From: JASHSH01 sp036490215
Lineage (GTDB): Bacteria; Pseudomonadota; Alphaproteobacteria; Rhodospirillales; Magnetospirillaceae
Direction of reading: 5' to 3'
DNA: 64,000 nucleotides
Assembly (NCBI GenBank): GCA_036490215.1
Contig: DASXEH010000003.1
Coordinates: 74,911-138,910, forward strand
Each line of letters starts with the position of its first letter. The stretch's first letter is position 1. Below, one piece after another: positions 1 through 8,736 of the stretch. The notes under the pieces are model-generated. The model did no database searches, was not told the DNA's origin, and saw only the letters and a list, made by a program, of their open reading frames with translations. The position numbers and the translations under genes are program-made.

Positions 1-318
1 TGTCATCGGCCCGTTGGTGACCGCTTCCACCGCACCGATCCCCGGCATGAACATGCCATTCACCGCGCCGAAGAAAGCAAAGATGGCGCCGTCGCGAAGC
101 TGGGCGGGATCGTCCGTATAGGCGATCGCTTTCAACCCTTCGTCATTGGTCTCGGTCTTCGTAGGCGGACCATAGGCCGCGACAACATCGACTTCCGTCG
201 TCTTGCCCTTCTCGAAGGACTGCAGATCGTTGATCGCGATGGCGGCGCGCGCGGCAGTGGTGGCGCCGAAACTGAAAACGACCAGACATAACGCCAGCCG
301 GATACCCAGTCGCCTCAT
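1..318 (-). CDS. BamE/SmpA-like exported protein (3' part cut off by window edge)
   Basis: The reading frame is open from an ATG at 318 to the window start (106 codons, no stop), so only the N-terminal part is present. Residues 1-25 form a Sec-type signal peptide (basic MRR, hydrophobic core, cleavage probably after TAARA). Residues 38-60 (GKTTEVDVVAAYGPPTKTE) match the start of the BamE/SmpA fold, where a 'GxTxxxVxxxxGxPt' turn follows the first helix. BamE-like domains occur in envelope-assembly lipoproteins, but no lipobox is seen in the normal place here, so a soluble periplasmic protein is more likely. The family call rests on this one motif. Confidence 0.6.
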   Translation of the reverse strand, partial: MRRLGIRLALCLVVFSFGATTAARAAIAINDLQSFEKGKTTEVDVVAAYGPPTKTETNDEGLKAIAYTDDPAQLRDGAIFAFFGAVNGMFMPGIGAVEAVTNGPMT

Positions 319-603
319 GCCGTTTCCTTGTTTCAGCGAGCGTCGTTAACCGAAGCCCGGTCGCGGATACTGATGCATGCCCCCATGTCATTTATCCTAA
401 ACATTACCGGCTTCCTATGGCCCGATTTATCACATTGATTATTAAAGACTTTCGGACAATCGGGTGCCGTCATCAATCGACATGCTTGGACACAGCTTTG
501 CCCCAGGGAGCCCATCAGCCCGTCACAGCGTTATGGAGAATGGGATGCAATGGTGCATTGCCGCCGTGCATGCACGCTCCATCGCGACGGAAAGGCGAAG
601 CCG

Positions 604-816
604 ATGACCAAATCTTCCAAGGGCCTTTTCAAAACCATCACCTCGTTCATCGCGGCGCTGCCCGCGATGGTGGGACGGACATCGCGCTCGATTGGCGCAG
701 CCCTCGCAAACGAATCCGGCGATCAGGAAACGCTGTGCCCGATTCAGACCGCCGTCGAATTCGGACTGCGCGTGCCGCGCAAGAACCGCGACGCGCCGAA
801 GAAGGTCTTCTACTGA
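604..816 (+). CDS. Small hypothetical protein (70 aa)
   Basis: An ATG at 604, preceded by the purine-rich stretch AAGGCGAAG, opens a 70-residue frame; a longer in-frame start at 550 has no ribosome-binding site. The product is basic with a hydrophobic-amphipathic N-terminal helix (GLFKTITSFIAALPAMVG) and a C-terminus rich in Arg and Lys (RVPRKNRDAPKKVFY). No family is recognised. It is a single gene between two minus-strand genes. Codon usage resembles the surrounding genes, but at this length the call is only moderately secure. Confidence 0.4.
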   Translation: MTKSSKGLFKTITSFIAALPAMVGRTSRSIGAALANESGDQETLCPIQTAVEFGLRVPRKNRDAPKKVFY

Positions 817-834
817 GACGATCGTTCCACCGCG

Positions 835-1779
835 TCAGTCGAATTTGACCGCCGTGGTATTGGCGCCGCAGACGAGAACGGCCACGCGCTCACCCGGCCG
901 AGGCGCATATTTTCCCGATAGCAATGCGGCAAAGGCAGCAGCACCACCGGGCTCGGCAACCACCCGAACCGCGTCCCACAACGCAACCTGCGCTGCGTGT
1001 ATCTCGGCATCCGACACCAGGACCGGCTTGGTGACGAATCTCTGCGCGATTGGAAACATCAACTCGCCGACGCGCTTCGGCGCGAGTGAATCGGCGGCAA
1101 TACCGCTGGACTCCGTATCGACCGGCCGGCCTGCTTCTAAAGCACGCCATAGCGTCGGGCAAAGCTCGGGTTCGACCGCGACGATCTTCGCGCGTCCTGC
1201 GAACCACGCCGCAACGCCGCCGATCAACCCACCGCCGCCGACTGCGACAAGCACGGTGTCGACGCCTTCGATGTCCTCTTCGATCTCAAGCCCGGCGGTG
1301 CCTTGGCCGAGCAACGTCTCAACCTGATCATAGGCATGGATCGCCAACGCCTGTTTCTCTTCGACGAAGATCTGGCTAGCGGCCAGCGCATCGGCATAGC
1401 GATCGCCGCCGATCACGAGTTCGGCACCATAGCTGCGAATCCGCCGTGCTTTTTCGGGCGAGGTGACACTGGGCACGAAGATCGTGGCCGGCACACCCAA
1501 CTGCCGCGCGGCATAGGCGACCGCGGCGCCGTGATTGCCGCCCGACGCAGCCACGACACCAACATCAGGGACCTTGCGCGTCATCAGATTGGCGAAGGCG
1601 CCACGTACCTTGAACGAACCGGAATGCTGCAGGCATTCGAGCTTCAAGGTAACCGGGTGAGCGCCACGCCCGAAATCGGCGAGATCGACGGCGACGATGG
1701 GCGTGCGCCGGATGCGCGGGCGGATCACCCGGTCCATGGCCGCAATGACTTCGCGCGTGACCGATGCTGTGGTGCTCAT
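835..1779 (-). CDS. PLP-dependent threonine/serine dehydratase-like enzyme
   Basis: This is a fold-type II PLP enzyme of 314 aa, the length of catabolic threonine dehydratases and serine racemases. Visible signatures are the Schiff-base lysine in SGSFKVRGA (K57), the substrate loop ASGGNHG (residues 78-84) and the phosphate-binding glycine loop GGGGLIGG (181-188). There is no C-terminal ACT regulatory domain, so it is not the biosynthetic IlvA. Expected chemistry is beta-elimination of threonine or serine to a 2-oxo acid plus ammonia in the cytoplasm; racemase or ectoine-utilisation EutB-like activity cannot be excluded. It is divergent from an ArsR-type gene with a 57-nt gap, which suggests local control. 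Confidence 0.85.
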   Translation of the reverse strand: MSTTASVTREVIAAMDRVIRPRIRRTPIVAVDLADFGRGAHPVTLKLECLQHSGSFKVRGAFANLMTRKVPDVGVVAASGGNHGAAVAYAARQLGVPATIFVPSVTSPEKARRIRSYGAELVIGGDRYADALAASQIFVEEKQALAIHAYDQVETLLGQGTAGLEIEEDIEGVDTVLVAVGGGGLIGGVAAWFAGRAKIVAVEPELCPTLWRALEAGRPVDTESSGIAADSLAPKRVGELMFPIAQRFVTKPVLVSDAEIHAAQVALWDAVRVVAEPGGAAAFAALLSGKYAPRPGERVAVLVCGANTTAVKFD

Positions 1780-1802
1780 GAAAGGCCCGCCTCAACGATG
1801 GG

Positions 1803-1833
1803 TTGACAGGAATTAGTTACTTAGCAAAATAAC
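1803..1833. promoter_or_regulatory. Candidate promoter/operator between dehydratase and ArsR genes
   Basis: TTGACA at 1803-1808 is a perfect -35 hexamer, followed 17 nt later by the weak AT-rich hexamer AAAATA. A short dyad, GTTA (1816-1819) and TAAC (1830-1833), lies across the spacer and -10, where an autoregulating ArsR dimer would be expected. The ArsR start codon is only four bases beyond the dyad, so transcription from this promoter would give a nearly leaderless mRNA. Confidence 0.35.
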
Positions 1834-1836
1834 GAA

Positions 1837-2139
1837 ATGCAAGCTTCCGATACCTTCAAAGCGCTGGCCAACGACCGCCGCCTGCAAATCCTCGATTGGC
1901 TGAAGGAGCCGCGTGCCCATTTCCCGCCTCAGACCGATGGCGATCTGGTGCGGGACGGCGTTTGCGCCGTGTTGCTGGCGGCCAAGCTCGACATTACCCA
2001 GGCCACCCTGAGCGAACATATGCGCGTGCTGGTGCAGTCGGGGCTGGTGCAGTCCAAGCGCATCAAGCAATGGACCTTCTATCGGCGCAACGAGGTTGCG
2101 ATCGACAAGCTGAAAACGGAAGTTTTGTCCGATTTATAA
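1837..2139 (+). CDS. ArsR-family winged-helix transcriptional regulator
   Basis: A 100-aa single-domain protein. It opens with 'FKALANDRRLQILDWL', the typical alpha-2 segment of ArsR/SmtB regulators. The recognition helix-turn-helix follows (ITQATLSEHMRVLVQSGLV, about residues 52-70), then a beta-wing (SKRIKQWTFYRRN). Two histidines and one Cys are present, but no CxC or DxHxxH metal site is evident, so metal sensing is not indicated. It probably represses itself and/or the divergent dehydratase gene. Confidence 0.85.
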   Translation: MQASDTFKALANDRRLQILDWLKEPRAHFPPQTDGDLVRDGVCAVLLAAKLDITQATLSEHMRVLVQSGLVQSKRIKQWTFYRRNEVAIDKLKTEVLSDL

Positions 2140-2256
2140 GACCGGCTCGCCACCGTCCCAGAGCTCGTGGGCGGCATTGATAGAACTACGTATTTCGCGG
2201 GAAGATGCCTCCTGGCATGAATTGCTCGGCTCCTAGAGCCAATCGCGGAGGCGTCC

Positions 2257-2460
2257 ATGTCCCTGTTCAATCGCAACAACAAGCTCCAGGTCGCGCAATC
2301 CTTCATCCAGATGATGTCGGATGTCGCCGAGCAGATGGCGCAACAGGCCGCCGAGACCTTCCAACCCGCCCAGCAACTGCGACCGATCCCGATTAAAGCC
2401 AACAGCTTCAACGCCAGGGCGCCGCAGCGCTTCAATCGTCTGGCAAACCGCTTCTCGTAG
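2257..2460 (+). CDS. Small hypothetical protein (67 aa)
   Basis: The ATG at 2257 sits seven bases after a clear GGAGG ribosome-binding site, which supports a real gene. The product is hydrophilic and rich in Gln (MSDVAEQMAQQAAETFQPAQQL) and ends in a basic segment (ARAPQRFNRLANRFS). No signal peptide, membrane segment or known domain is seen. It stands alone between the ArsR gene and a 0.5-kb gene-free stretch. Confidence 0.5.
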   Translation: MSLFNRNNKLQVAQSFIQMMSDVAEQMAQQAAETFQPAQQLRPIPIKANSFNARAPQRFNRLANRFS

Positions 2461-2987
2461 GCATCGGCCGCGCGCCGGAATTAGTTCAACCGCGCCAGCC
2501 GTCGCCAGGACTCGCCGAACGCGAGGGCTGTCTCCCTTTCAAACACCATCTTCCGATTTAATTTCGTCACGCCGCCGGATACTACGCGCGTGCCGGATGG
2601 GCGTGCTGCGCTGCAGGTCACGGGGACGATTCGCCTAGATATGGGGCAGGTTTTATCCCTGCGCCCCAGGGCTTTATGCGCCGTTGACGAGTCTCGTCGC
2701 GCCCGACATGATCTGGCCAACCAGATCGCGAGGCAGCCATAAGCGCCTCAGCGACATCAAGAAAGTCTCAATGCTGTCGGAGGGGGGAACCACAGATCAG
2801 CTCTTTTGGCGTGATCGCATAAGATCAATGACGGGGATCTGAAGAGGTCCGCCGCGAGCCGCCACTGAGTCGACGCTTCAGCTGGGACGATAGAGATACA
2901 AAAAAATCGGAAACCGCTTGATGGTTTTCCGAAGCGGACGGGGTCGGACCGTATCCGGCAAAGAGAGACCTGTTGGGAGGACTTAGA
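2461..2987. other. Gene-free stretch upstream of sugar ABC operon
   Basis: No convincing gene is seen in these 527 nt. Short frames on both strands lack ribosome-binding sites and family features. The distal end holds the imperfect inverted repeat listed separately and the GGGAGG ribosome-binding site (2975-2980) of the binding-protein gene. The length suggests a regulated promoter region for the transporter, but no strong sigma-70 promoter can be picked by eye. Confidence 0.5.
2908..2931. promoter_or_regulatory. Imperfect inverted repeat, candidate operator or leader hairpin
   Basis: The arms CGGAAACC (2908-2915) and GGTTTTCCG (2923-2931) pair with one bulged T around a seven-base spacer, preceded by a run of seven A. 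It is about 57 bases before the binding-protein start. It could be a regulator site for sugar control or a 5'-leader hairpin. No LacI-type regulator gene is adjacent. Confidence 0.3.
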
Positions 2988-4250
2988 ATGAAATTCCGTA
3001 CGATGCTGATGGCCGGCGCGATGGCCGTCTCGACGATGGGCTTGTCGGGCGGGGCTTTCGCCGCCGACAAGGAAGTGCAGATGCTGCACTGGTGGACTTC
3101 GGGCGGCGAAGCGGCTGCGTTGAAGGTGCTCAAGGACGACATGGCGAAGAAGGGCTATGCCTGGAAAGACGTGCCTGTGGCCGGTGGCGGCGGCGAAGCC
3201 GCGATGACCACACTGAAGTCGATGGTGGCCGCCGGCAATCCGCCGACCGCCTCGCAGATCCTGGGCTACTTCGCCGTCGACTACGCCGAAGCCGGCAAGC
3301 TGGGCGACATCAGCGCACTCGCCAAGAAAGAAGATTGGGCGAAGGTCGTTCCGACCGCGCTGCAGAAGTTCACCACCACCAATGGCAAGTGGGATGCGGT
3401 GCCGATCAACATCCACTCGGTCAACTGGGTGTGGATCAATAAGGCCGTGATGGACAAGATCGGCGGCACCGAGCCGAAGAACTTCGACGAATTCATCGCC
3501 CTGCTCGATAAGGCCAAGAAGGCCGGCGTGATCCCGCTGGCCCTCGGCGGCCAGCCCTGGCAGGAAGCGATCATGTTCGACGGCGTCGTCGCCTCGACCG
3601 GCGGCACCGATTTCTACAAGAAGGCCTTCATCGATCTCGACGAGAAGGCTTTGAAGTCGGACACGATGAAGAAGTCCTTCGACAACCTGGCCAAGCTGCG
3701 TGACTACGTCGATCCGAACTACGCGGGCCGCGATTGGAACTTGGCCACCGCCATGGTGATCAAGGGCGACGCTCTGGTACAGGTGATGGGCGACTGGGCC
3801 AAGGGCGAGTTCAAGACGGCCAATAAGGAAGCCGGCAAGGACTTCGTCTGCTATCGCTTCCCGGGCACCGACGGCACCGTGCTCTACAACACCGACATGT
3901 TCGCGATGTTCGACGTCTCTGCCGACCGCAAGGAAGCGCAGCTGGCATTGGCCGACGCGGCCATGAGCAAGGAAGTGCAGTCGGCCTTCAATATCGCCAA
4001 GGGTTCGGTGCCGGCGCGCATCGACGTCTCGGACGAAGGCTTCGACGAGTGCGGCAAGAAGGGCATCGCCGACGTGAAGGCGGCGAACGCCAAGGGCACC
4101 TTCGTCGGTTCGATGGCGCAGGACTATGCGCAGCCGCCGTCGGTTGCCGGTGCCTATCACGACGTGGTGACCAAGTTCTTCCACGGCGAGATCAAGACCT
4201 CCGACGCCGCGGTGAAGGAACTCGCTTCGGCTCTCGTCGCTGCGAAGTAA
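2988..4250 (+). CDS. Periplasmic sugar-binding protein of ABC importer (glucose/mannose GtsA-like)
   Basis: A 420-aa extracellular solute-binding protein of the family-1 sugar type. ATG 2988 is chosen because GGGAGG (2975-2980) lies seven bases ahead and because it begins a clean signal peptide cleaved after AFA (residue about 25). The mature start (KEVQMLHWWTSGGEAAALKVL) and the segment VPVAGGGGEAAMTTLKSMVAAGNPP are typical of the glucose/mannose-binding GtsA group. It captures a sugar in the periplasm and delivers it to the two permeases encoded next. A strong hairpin directly downstream would allow this gene to be expressed above the rest of the operon, as is usual for binding proteins. 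Confidence 0.88.
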   Translation: MKFRTMLMAGAMAVSTMGLSGGAFAADKEVQMLHWWTSGGEAAALKVLKDDMAKKGYAWKDVPVAGGGGEAAMTTLKSMVAAGNPPTASQILGYFAVDYAEAGKLGDISALAKKEDWAKVVPTALQKFTTTNGKWDAVPINIHSVNWVWINKAVMDKIGGTEPKNFDEFIALLDKAKKAGVIPLALGGQPWQEAIMFDGVVASTGGTDFYKKAFIDLDEKALKSDTMKKSFDNLAKLRDYVDPNYAGRDWNLATAMVIKGDALVQVMGDWAKGEFKTANKEAGKDFVCYRFPGTDGTVLYNTDMFAMFDVSADRKEAQLALADAAMSKEVQSAFNIAKGSVPARIDVSDEGFDECGKKGIADVKAANAKGTFVGSMAQDYAQPPSVAGAYHDVVTKFFHGEIKTSDAAVKELASALVAAK

Positions 4251-4267
4251 GCACAGTAAGTAAGGCG

Positions 4268-4293
4268 GTCCCTCCTCCATGCGGAGGAGGGAC
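4268..4293 (+). terminator. Intercistronic hairpin after the binding-protein gene
   Basis: A perfect 11-bp stem, GTCCCTCCTCC (4268-4278) with GGAGGAGGGAC (4283-4293), closes a four-base ATGC loop and is followed by only three T. Its position between the binding-protein and permease genes fits a partial terminator or 3' stabiliser that keeps the binding-protein mRNA in excess. It resembles the hairpin at 40746-40772. Confidence 0.6.
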
Positions 4294-4353
4294 TTTGCCG
4301 ACATCTCGATTTAGATATCGACGTTTCCAACACTGAGATGAGTTGACCCCGCA

Positions 4354-5301
4354 ATGGGAACCGCGCCGATCACGCCAGCGATGACGCAGCCGACGCCACG
4401 CCGATCAGCGCGCGCCAAGCTGCAGGACTTTTTGCCGCGGCTGGTTCTGGCGCCCTCCTTCGCGCTGGTCCTCGTCTTCGTCTATGGGTTCAACCTCTGG
4501 ACCCTGTTCCTCTCCTTCACCAACTCCAAGGCCTTCGCGAGCACCCATTTGGTCGGCCTCCTCAACTACGAGCGGCTGTGGGATTGGACCTTCGAGTCCG
4601 ATCCGCCGTCCAACTGGCACACGGCCGTGGTCAACATGGTCATCTTCGGCGTCCTCTATGTCGCCTTCTGCCTGATCCTCGGGCTATTGCTGGCGATTTT
4701 GCTCGACCAGAAGATTCGCGGCGAAGGTATCCTGCGCCCGATCTATCTCTATCCGCTGGCGCTGTCCTTCATCGTCACCGGCACAGCCTGGAAGCTGTTC
4801 CTCGATCCGCGCATCGGTCTCGAGAAAGCCGTCCACGATTGGGGCTGGACGAGCTTCCATTTCGACTGGGTCGTCAATCCGCCGATGATGATCTATTGCG
4901 TAGCCATCGCCGGCATCTGGCAGTCGTCGGGCTTCGTGATGGCGATGTTCCTGGCCGGCTTGCGTGGCGTGGATGCCGAGATCATCAAGGCTGCGCAGAT
5001 CGATGGCGCATCCACCTACGCCACCTATCGCCGGATCATCATCCCGATGATGCGTCCGGTGTTCCTGTCGGCGATCATCATCCTCACCCACCTGGCCATC
5101 AAATCTTACGACCTGGTGCTGTCGGTGACGGGCAAGAACCCGGGCGGCGCGGCCGAGCTGCCGTCCACCTTCATGTACTCCTTCACCTTCACGCGCAATC
5201 AGATGGCAGTGGGCTCGACCAGCGCGGTCATCATGCTGATGACCATCGCGGCGATCATGGTGCCGTATCTGTATTCCGAACTGCGGCAGAAGCGCACATG
5301 A
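4354..5301 (+). CDS. Sugar ABC transporter permease, first subunit (GtsB-like)
   Basis: A 315-aa inner-membrane protein with about six hydrophobic helices (first near residues 27-50) of the MalF-like BPD family. The cytoplasmic EAA loop that docks on the ATPase is visible as AAQIDGASTYATYRRIIIP near residues 210-228. With its neighbours it forms the sugar channel. It starts at ATG 4354 after the 103-nt hairpin-bearing gap and ends in an ATGA overlap with the second permease, so the two are translationally coupled. Confidence 0.9.
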   Translation: MGTAPITPAMTQPTPRRSARAKLQDFLPRLVLAPSFALVLVFVYGFNLWTLFLSFTNSKAFASTHLVGLLNYERLWDWTFESDPPSNWHTAVVNMVIFGVLYVAFCLILGLLLAILLDQKIRGEGILRPIYLYPLALSFIVTGTAWKLFLDPRIGLEKAVHDWGWTSFHFDWVVNPPMMIYCVAIAGIWQSSGFVMAMFLAGLRGVDAEIIKAAQIDGASTYATYRRIIIPMMRPVFLSAIIILTHLAIKSYDLVLSVTGKNPGGAAELPSTFMYSFTFTRNQMAVGSTSAVIMLMTIAAIMVPYLYSELRQKRT

Positions 5302-6245
5302 GCGTCGCCCCAACCGCCGTCACGCCTACCGGCCGCGAGCCGGCGCGCCATTCGAACATCACACGCGTGTTCATCTACACGCTGCTGATCCTCTTCGCGA
5401 TCGTCTACATCCTGCCGCTCGCCGTAATGGTGATGACCTCGCTGAAGCCGCTCGACGAAGTGACCGGCGGCAATATGTTCGCCCTGCCCCAATCGCTGAC
5501 TTTCGGTCCTTGGGTGGAAGCTTGGGGACAGGCCCATATCGGCGTATCCGACACGGCGGGAATCAAGGGCTACTTCATGAATTCCGTGAAGATGGTCGTC
5601 CCGGCCGTGATCATCTCGACCCTGCTCGGCGCGTTGAACGGATTCGTGCTCACCAAATGGCGTTTCCCCGGGCATAACCTCGTCTTCGGGATGATGCTGT
5701 TCGCCTGTTTCATTCCGTTCCAATCGGTGATCATCCCGATGGCGGTCATCCTGGGCGAGCTGGGCCGGATCGGCAATCAGCTGAGCGACCTCACCGGTTT
5801 CCGTTTCGGCTTCGGCAGTCCGACGGTCAATCTGGTGATCGTGCATGTGATCTACGGCCTGGGCTTCACCACGCTGTTCTTCCGCAACTACTACGAAGTG
5901 TTCCCGACCGAACTGGTCAAAGCCGCGATGATGGACGGCGCGGGATTCTTCCAGATCTTCCGCCGCATCCTGCTGCCGAATTCGACTCCGATCGTCATCG
6001 TCACGGTGATCTATCAGTTCACGAATATCTGGAACGACTTTCTGTTCGGCTCGACCTTTGCCGCCGGCGACACCTCGCCGATGACGGTAGCGCTGAACAA
6101 CCTGGTCAACACATCGACCGGCATCGTCGAATACAACGTCAACATGGCCGCCGCGATCATCGCCGCCGCTCCGACCTTGATCGTTTATATCGTCGGTGGC
6201 CGCTATTTCGTCCGCGGCCTCATGGCCGGCGCCGTAAAGGGATAA
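5298..6245 (+). CDS. Sugar ABC transporter permease, second subunit (GtsC-like)
   Basis: A 315-aa MalG-type permease. ATG 5298 is used because it overlaps the TGA of the first permease (ATGA); an upstream frame extension is only an out-of-frame shadow of that gene. A first membrane helix lies at residues 24-45. The EAA loop is AAMMDGAGFFQIFRRILLP near residues 215-233, and the C-terminal YFVRGLMAGAVKG is typical of this subunit. It pairs with the preceding permease to form the translocation pore. Confidence 0.9.
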   Translation: MSVAPTAVTPTGREPARHSNITRVFIYTLLILFAIVYILPLAVMVMTSLKPLDEVTGGNMFALPQSLTFGPWVEAWGQAHIGVSDTAGIKGYFMNSVKMVVPAVIISTLLGALNGFVLTKWRFPGHNLVFGMMLFACFIPFQSVIIPMAVILGELGRIGNQLSDLTGFRFGFGSPTVNLVIVHVIYGLGFTTLFFRNYYEVFPTELVKAAMMDGAGFFQIFRRILLPNSTPIVIVTVIYQFTNIWNDFLFGSTFAAGDTSPMTVALNNLVNTSTGIVEYNVNMAAAIIAAAPTLIVYIVGGRYFVRGLMAGAVKG

Positions 6246-6250
6246 GCAGA

Positions 6251-7363
6251 ATGGCCGCTCTTGAAATCAACGCATTGCATAAGCGATTCGGATCGGTCGA
6301 GGTGCTGAAGGGCATCGACCTGTCGCTCGAGCAAGGCGGCTTCCTGGTTCTCGTTGGTCCTTCCGGTTGCGGCAAGTCGACGCTCTTAAATACGATCGCA
6401 GGATTGGAGTCGGTCACCTCGGGCGAAATCCGCATCGACGGCACCACGGTCAACGATCTGCATCCGTCCAAGCGCGACATCGCCATGGTGTTCCAGTCCT
6501 ACGCGCTCTACCCGAACATGTCGGTCGGCGAGAACATGGCCTTCAGCATGGAGATGCGCAAAGTCCCCAAGCCCGAGCGCGACAAGGCGGTGGCGAGCGT
6601 GGCCAAGACGCTGCAGATCGAGCATCTGCTCGACCGCCGCCCCAGCCAGCTTTCGGGCGGCCAGCGGCAGCGTGTCGCCATGGGCCGCGCGCTGGTCCGT
6701 CAGCCGCGCATTTTCCTGTTCGACGAACCGCTTTCGAATCTCGATGCCAAGCTGCGCGTGGATATGCGCGTCGAGATCAAGCGGCTGCATCAACACACCG
6801 GCACCACGATCGTCTATGTCACGCATGACCAGATCGAGGCGATGACGCTCGCCACCCGCATCGCCGTGCTGAAGGACGGCGAGTTGCAGCAGGTCGGCTC
6901 ACCCAGCGAGATCTACAACACGCCGAACAATCTGTTCGTGGCCGATTTCATGGGCTCACCCGCAATGAACCTGCTCGAAGGCAAGGTGGCGCGCGATGGC
7001 GGTTCGGTCGCGATCGTTTTCGAGCGCGAGGGCGACGCGCCGATCAAGCTGGCCGCGCCGCCGGGTGCGAACACAGGCAGCCTGCAGGACGGCATGAAGA
7101 TCGTGCTCGGCATCCGGCCGGAAGCGATCAGCGACGTCGAGAGCATCGACCGCAAGGCCAAGACCACCGCGACCTTCGAGTCCCATGTCGATATCGTGGA
7201 ACCGGCCGGTTCAGACACCTTCGTCATGACCAAAATCGCCGGACGCGAAGTGACGGCGCGCATGCGCTCGGATATCGACGTGCGCGTCGGCCAGAATCAC
7301 GCCTTCGCCTTCAACCTCGACAAGGCGGTTCTGTTCGATCCCGCCACGACGAAGCGAATCTAG
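6251..7363 (+). CDS. Sugar ABC transporter ATP-binding protein (UgpC/MsmK/GtsD type)
   Basis: A 370-aa ATPase that energises the sugar importer. Walker A is GPSGCGKST (36-44), the Q-loop is at FQSYALYPNM (81-90), the ABC signature LSGGQ (134-138), Walker B FLFDEP (155-160), and the switch histidine is in VTHDQIEAMTL. The C-terminal 120 residues form the TOBE/regulatory domain of the MalK/UgpC group. The start lies five bases after the permease stop. ATPases of this group can serve several sugar importers. Confidence 0.93.
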   Translation: MAALEINALHKRFGSVEVLKGIDLSLEQGGFLVLVGPSGCGKSTLLNTIAGLESVTSGEIRIDGTTVNDLHPSKRDIAMVFQSYALYPNMSVGENMAFSMEMRKVPKPERDKAVASVAKTLQIEHLLDRRPSQLSGGQRQRVAMGRALVRQPRIFLFDEPLSNLDAKLRVDMRVEIKRLHQHTGTTIVYVTHDQIEAMTLATRIAVLKDGELQQVGSPSEIYNTPNNLFVADFMGSPAMNLLEGKVARDGGSVAIVFEREGDAPIKLAAPPGANTGSLQDGMKIVLGIRPEAISDVESIDRKAKTTATFESHVDIVEPAGSDTFVMTKIAGREVTARMRSDIDVRVGQNHAFAFNLDKAVLFDPATTKRI

Positions 7364-7371
7364 CTCGCGCC

Positions 7372-8619
7372 TCAGAATCCCATCTGCGCACGGCCGAGTG
7401 GCGTCAGATCGTCGGTGGTCGCGCGGCCTTTGAAATTCGTCTCGAAATCCATCGCCGCATAATCCGGCGGCGAACGGCCGTCGAGGAAATAGGGCCGCTG
7501 CTTATCGATATAGGCGCGGTTCTTGGTGCAATCAGGCACCGCGCCGATATAGACGACGCTCGCATAATCGGGGCCGGCATTGACGTCGCCGACCGCGTGG
7601 CAGATATCGGAGTGCCAGAACACGGCATCGCCCGGCCCGACTTCGGGGATCGCCACTTTGCCTTCCATCAGCAACGGATGCCATTGCGGGGTGATGGCCA
7701 GCGCGCGGCCGACCTTGGCGCCGCACAGATCGTCTTCCGGCACATCGTCCTGCAGCGCGCGCAGCAGCATATAGATCACGCCATAGGCGATCGGCACCAA
7801 TTCAAGCGAACCATCCTTCGGTCCCTGTCGCGTCAGCGCCGTCCAGCCCTGATAGGTGCGGAACACGCTCGCCACCGACGGCGTCGGGAATTCGCGCGTC
7901 TCGAGCCGATGGCGCGCATCGAAGGGATCGTACTGCTTCCATGCCCCAGCGAAGACACGCTCATAGACCCGCTGATAGCCGGGATCGATCCAGCGCTCGA
8001 CCGTGCCCGCATCCATATGCGGCGCAATCGCGAGTGTCGTATCGCCCGGTTCGCGGCGGCGCACACGATCGGCGTAGGAGAGCTGTAGATCGGGATTGAA
8101 CACGCCGTCATAGCCGGTCCACAGGCGATCGAGGAAACTGCGGGTGCGGGCCAGTTTCTCGTCCTGGCGCGCCAGCACTTGCGGCTTCGACCAGTAGACG
8201 TTGAACATCTGCTGCTTGCCGCCCTTCAGCTTCACCTCGGCGAAATATTTGTCGAGATTGCCGCGTTCGGCCCAGTGATCTTCGTAGTGATTCGATTCGA
8301 GATACTCGCCAACTTCGTCGAACCAGGCGCTGGCGGTGGCGCGCGGAAAGACGCCGCGCACAATCGCGCAGCCGCTGCGCCGTACCGCCGCACCGATCTC
8401 GGGCGCGACCTTGCCGTCGCGGATATGCTCGTAGCTGATTTCGGGAATCACCGGCTTGCCGGCAGCACTGGCCGTTCTGATCGCTTCGACCTCGCGCGTC
8501 ACGTGATTGGTGACTTCGGCGAAGGCGCGGTTCAGCACATCGCGGCGTGGTGCCATCGATCGCTTGAACGCGACGATCTGGTCGGACACATCGAGTGTGT
8601 CGGTCTTGGCATGCATCAT
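7372..8619 (-). CDS. DUF1479 (YbiU-like) protein, putative 2-oxoglutarate/Fe(II) oxygenase fold
   Basis: A 415-aa protein, the usual length of the DUF1479 family. Typical segments are the opening helices (VSDQIVAFKRSMAPRRDVL), RRSGCAIVRGVFP and the jelly-roll candidate metal site: IAPHMDAGTVERW supplies H-x-D and FWHSDICHAVGDV the distal His. This arrangement resembles Fe(II)/2-oxoglutarate oxygenases, but the family's substrate is unknown to me. The ATG at 8619 follows GGGAGG by six bases. It converges on the sugar transporter with an 8-nt gap, so a role in the same sugar pathway is possible but unproven. Confidence 0.82.
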   Translation of the reverse strand: MMHAKTDTLDVSDQIVAFKRSMAPRRDVLNRAFAEVTNHVTREVEAIRTASAAGKPVIPEISYEHIRDGKVAPEIGAAVRRSGCAIVRGVFPRATASAWFDEVGEYLESNHYEDHWAERGNLDKYFAEVKLKGGKQQMFNVYWSKPQVLARQDEKLARTRSFLDRLWTGYDGVFNPDLQLSYADRVRRREPGDTTLAIAPHMDAGTVERWIDPGYQRVYERVFAGAWKQYDPFDARHRLETREFPTPSVASVFRTYQGWTALTRQGPKDGSLELVPIAYGVIYMLLRALQDDVPEDDLCGAKVGRALAITPQWHPLLMEGKVAIPEVGPGDAVFWHSDICHAVGDVNAGPDYASVVYIGAVPDCTKNRAYIDKQRPYFLDGRSPPDYAAMDFETNFKGRATTDDLTPLGRAQMGF

Positions 8620-8736
8620 AACGGCCTCCCGATCAGCGGACTTATGGTGTCCACTTCATACAAATTTGAACCGGTCGTGATGGGAAGTCGAGAGGAGCGC
8701 CGAGAGTGTTGCGCAGCGGCCGGCGTGCCCGATGTT

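Noticed and set aside
2641..2742. 33-aa plus-strand frame in the gap before the sugar operon
   Set aside because: No ribosome-binding site or family signal; a chance frame in GC-rich DNA.
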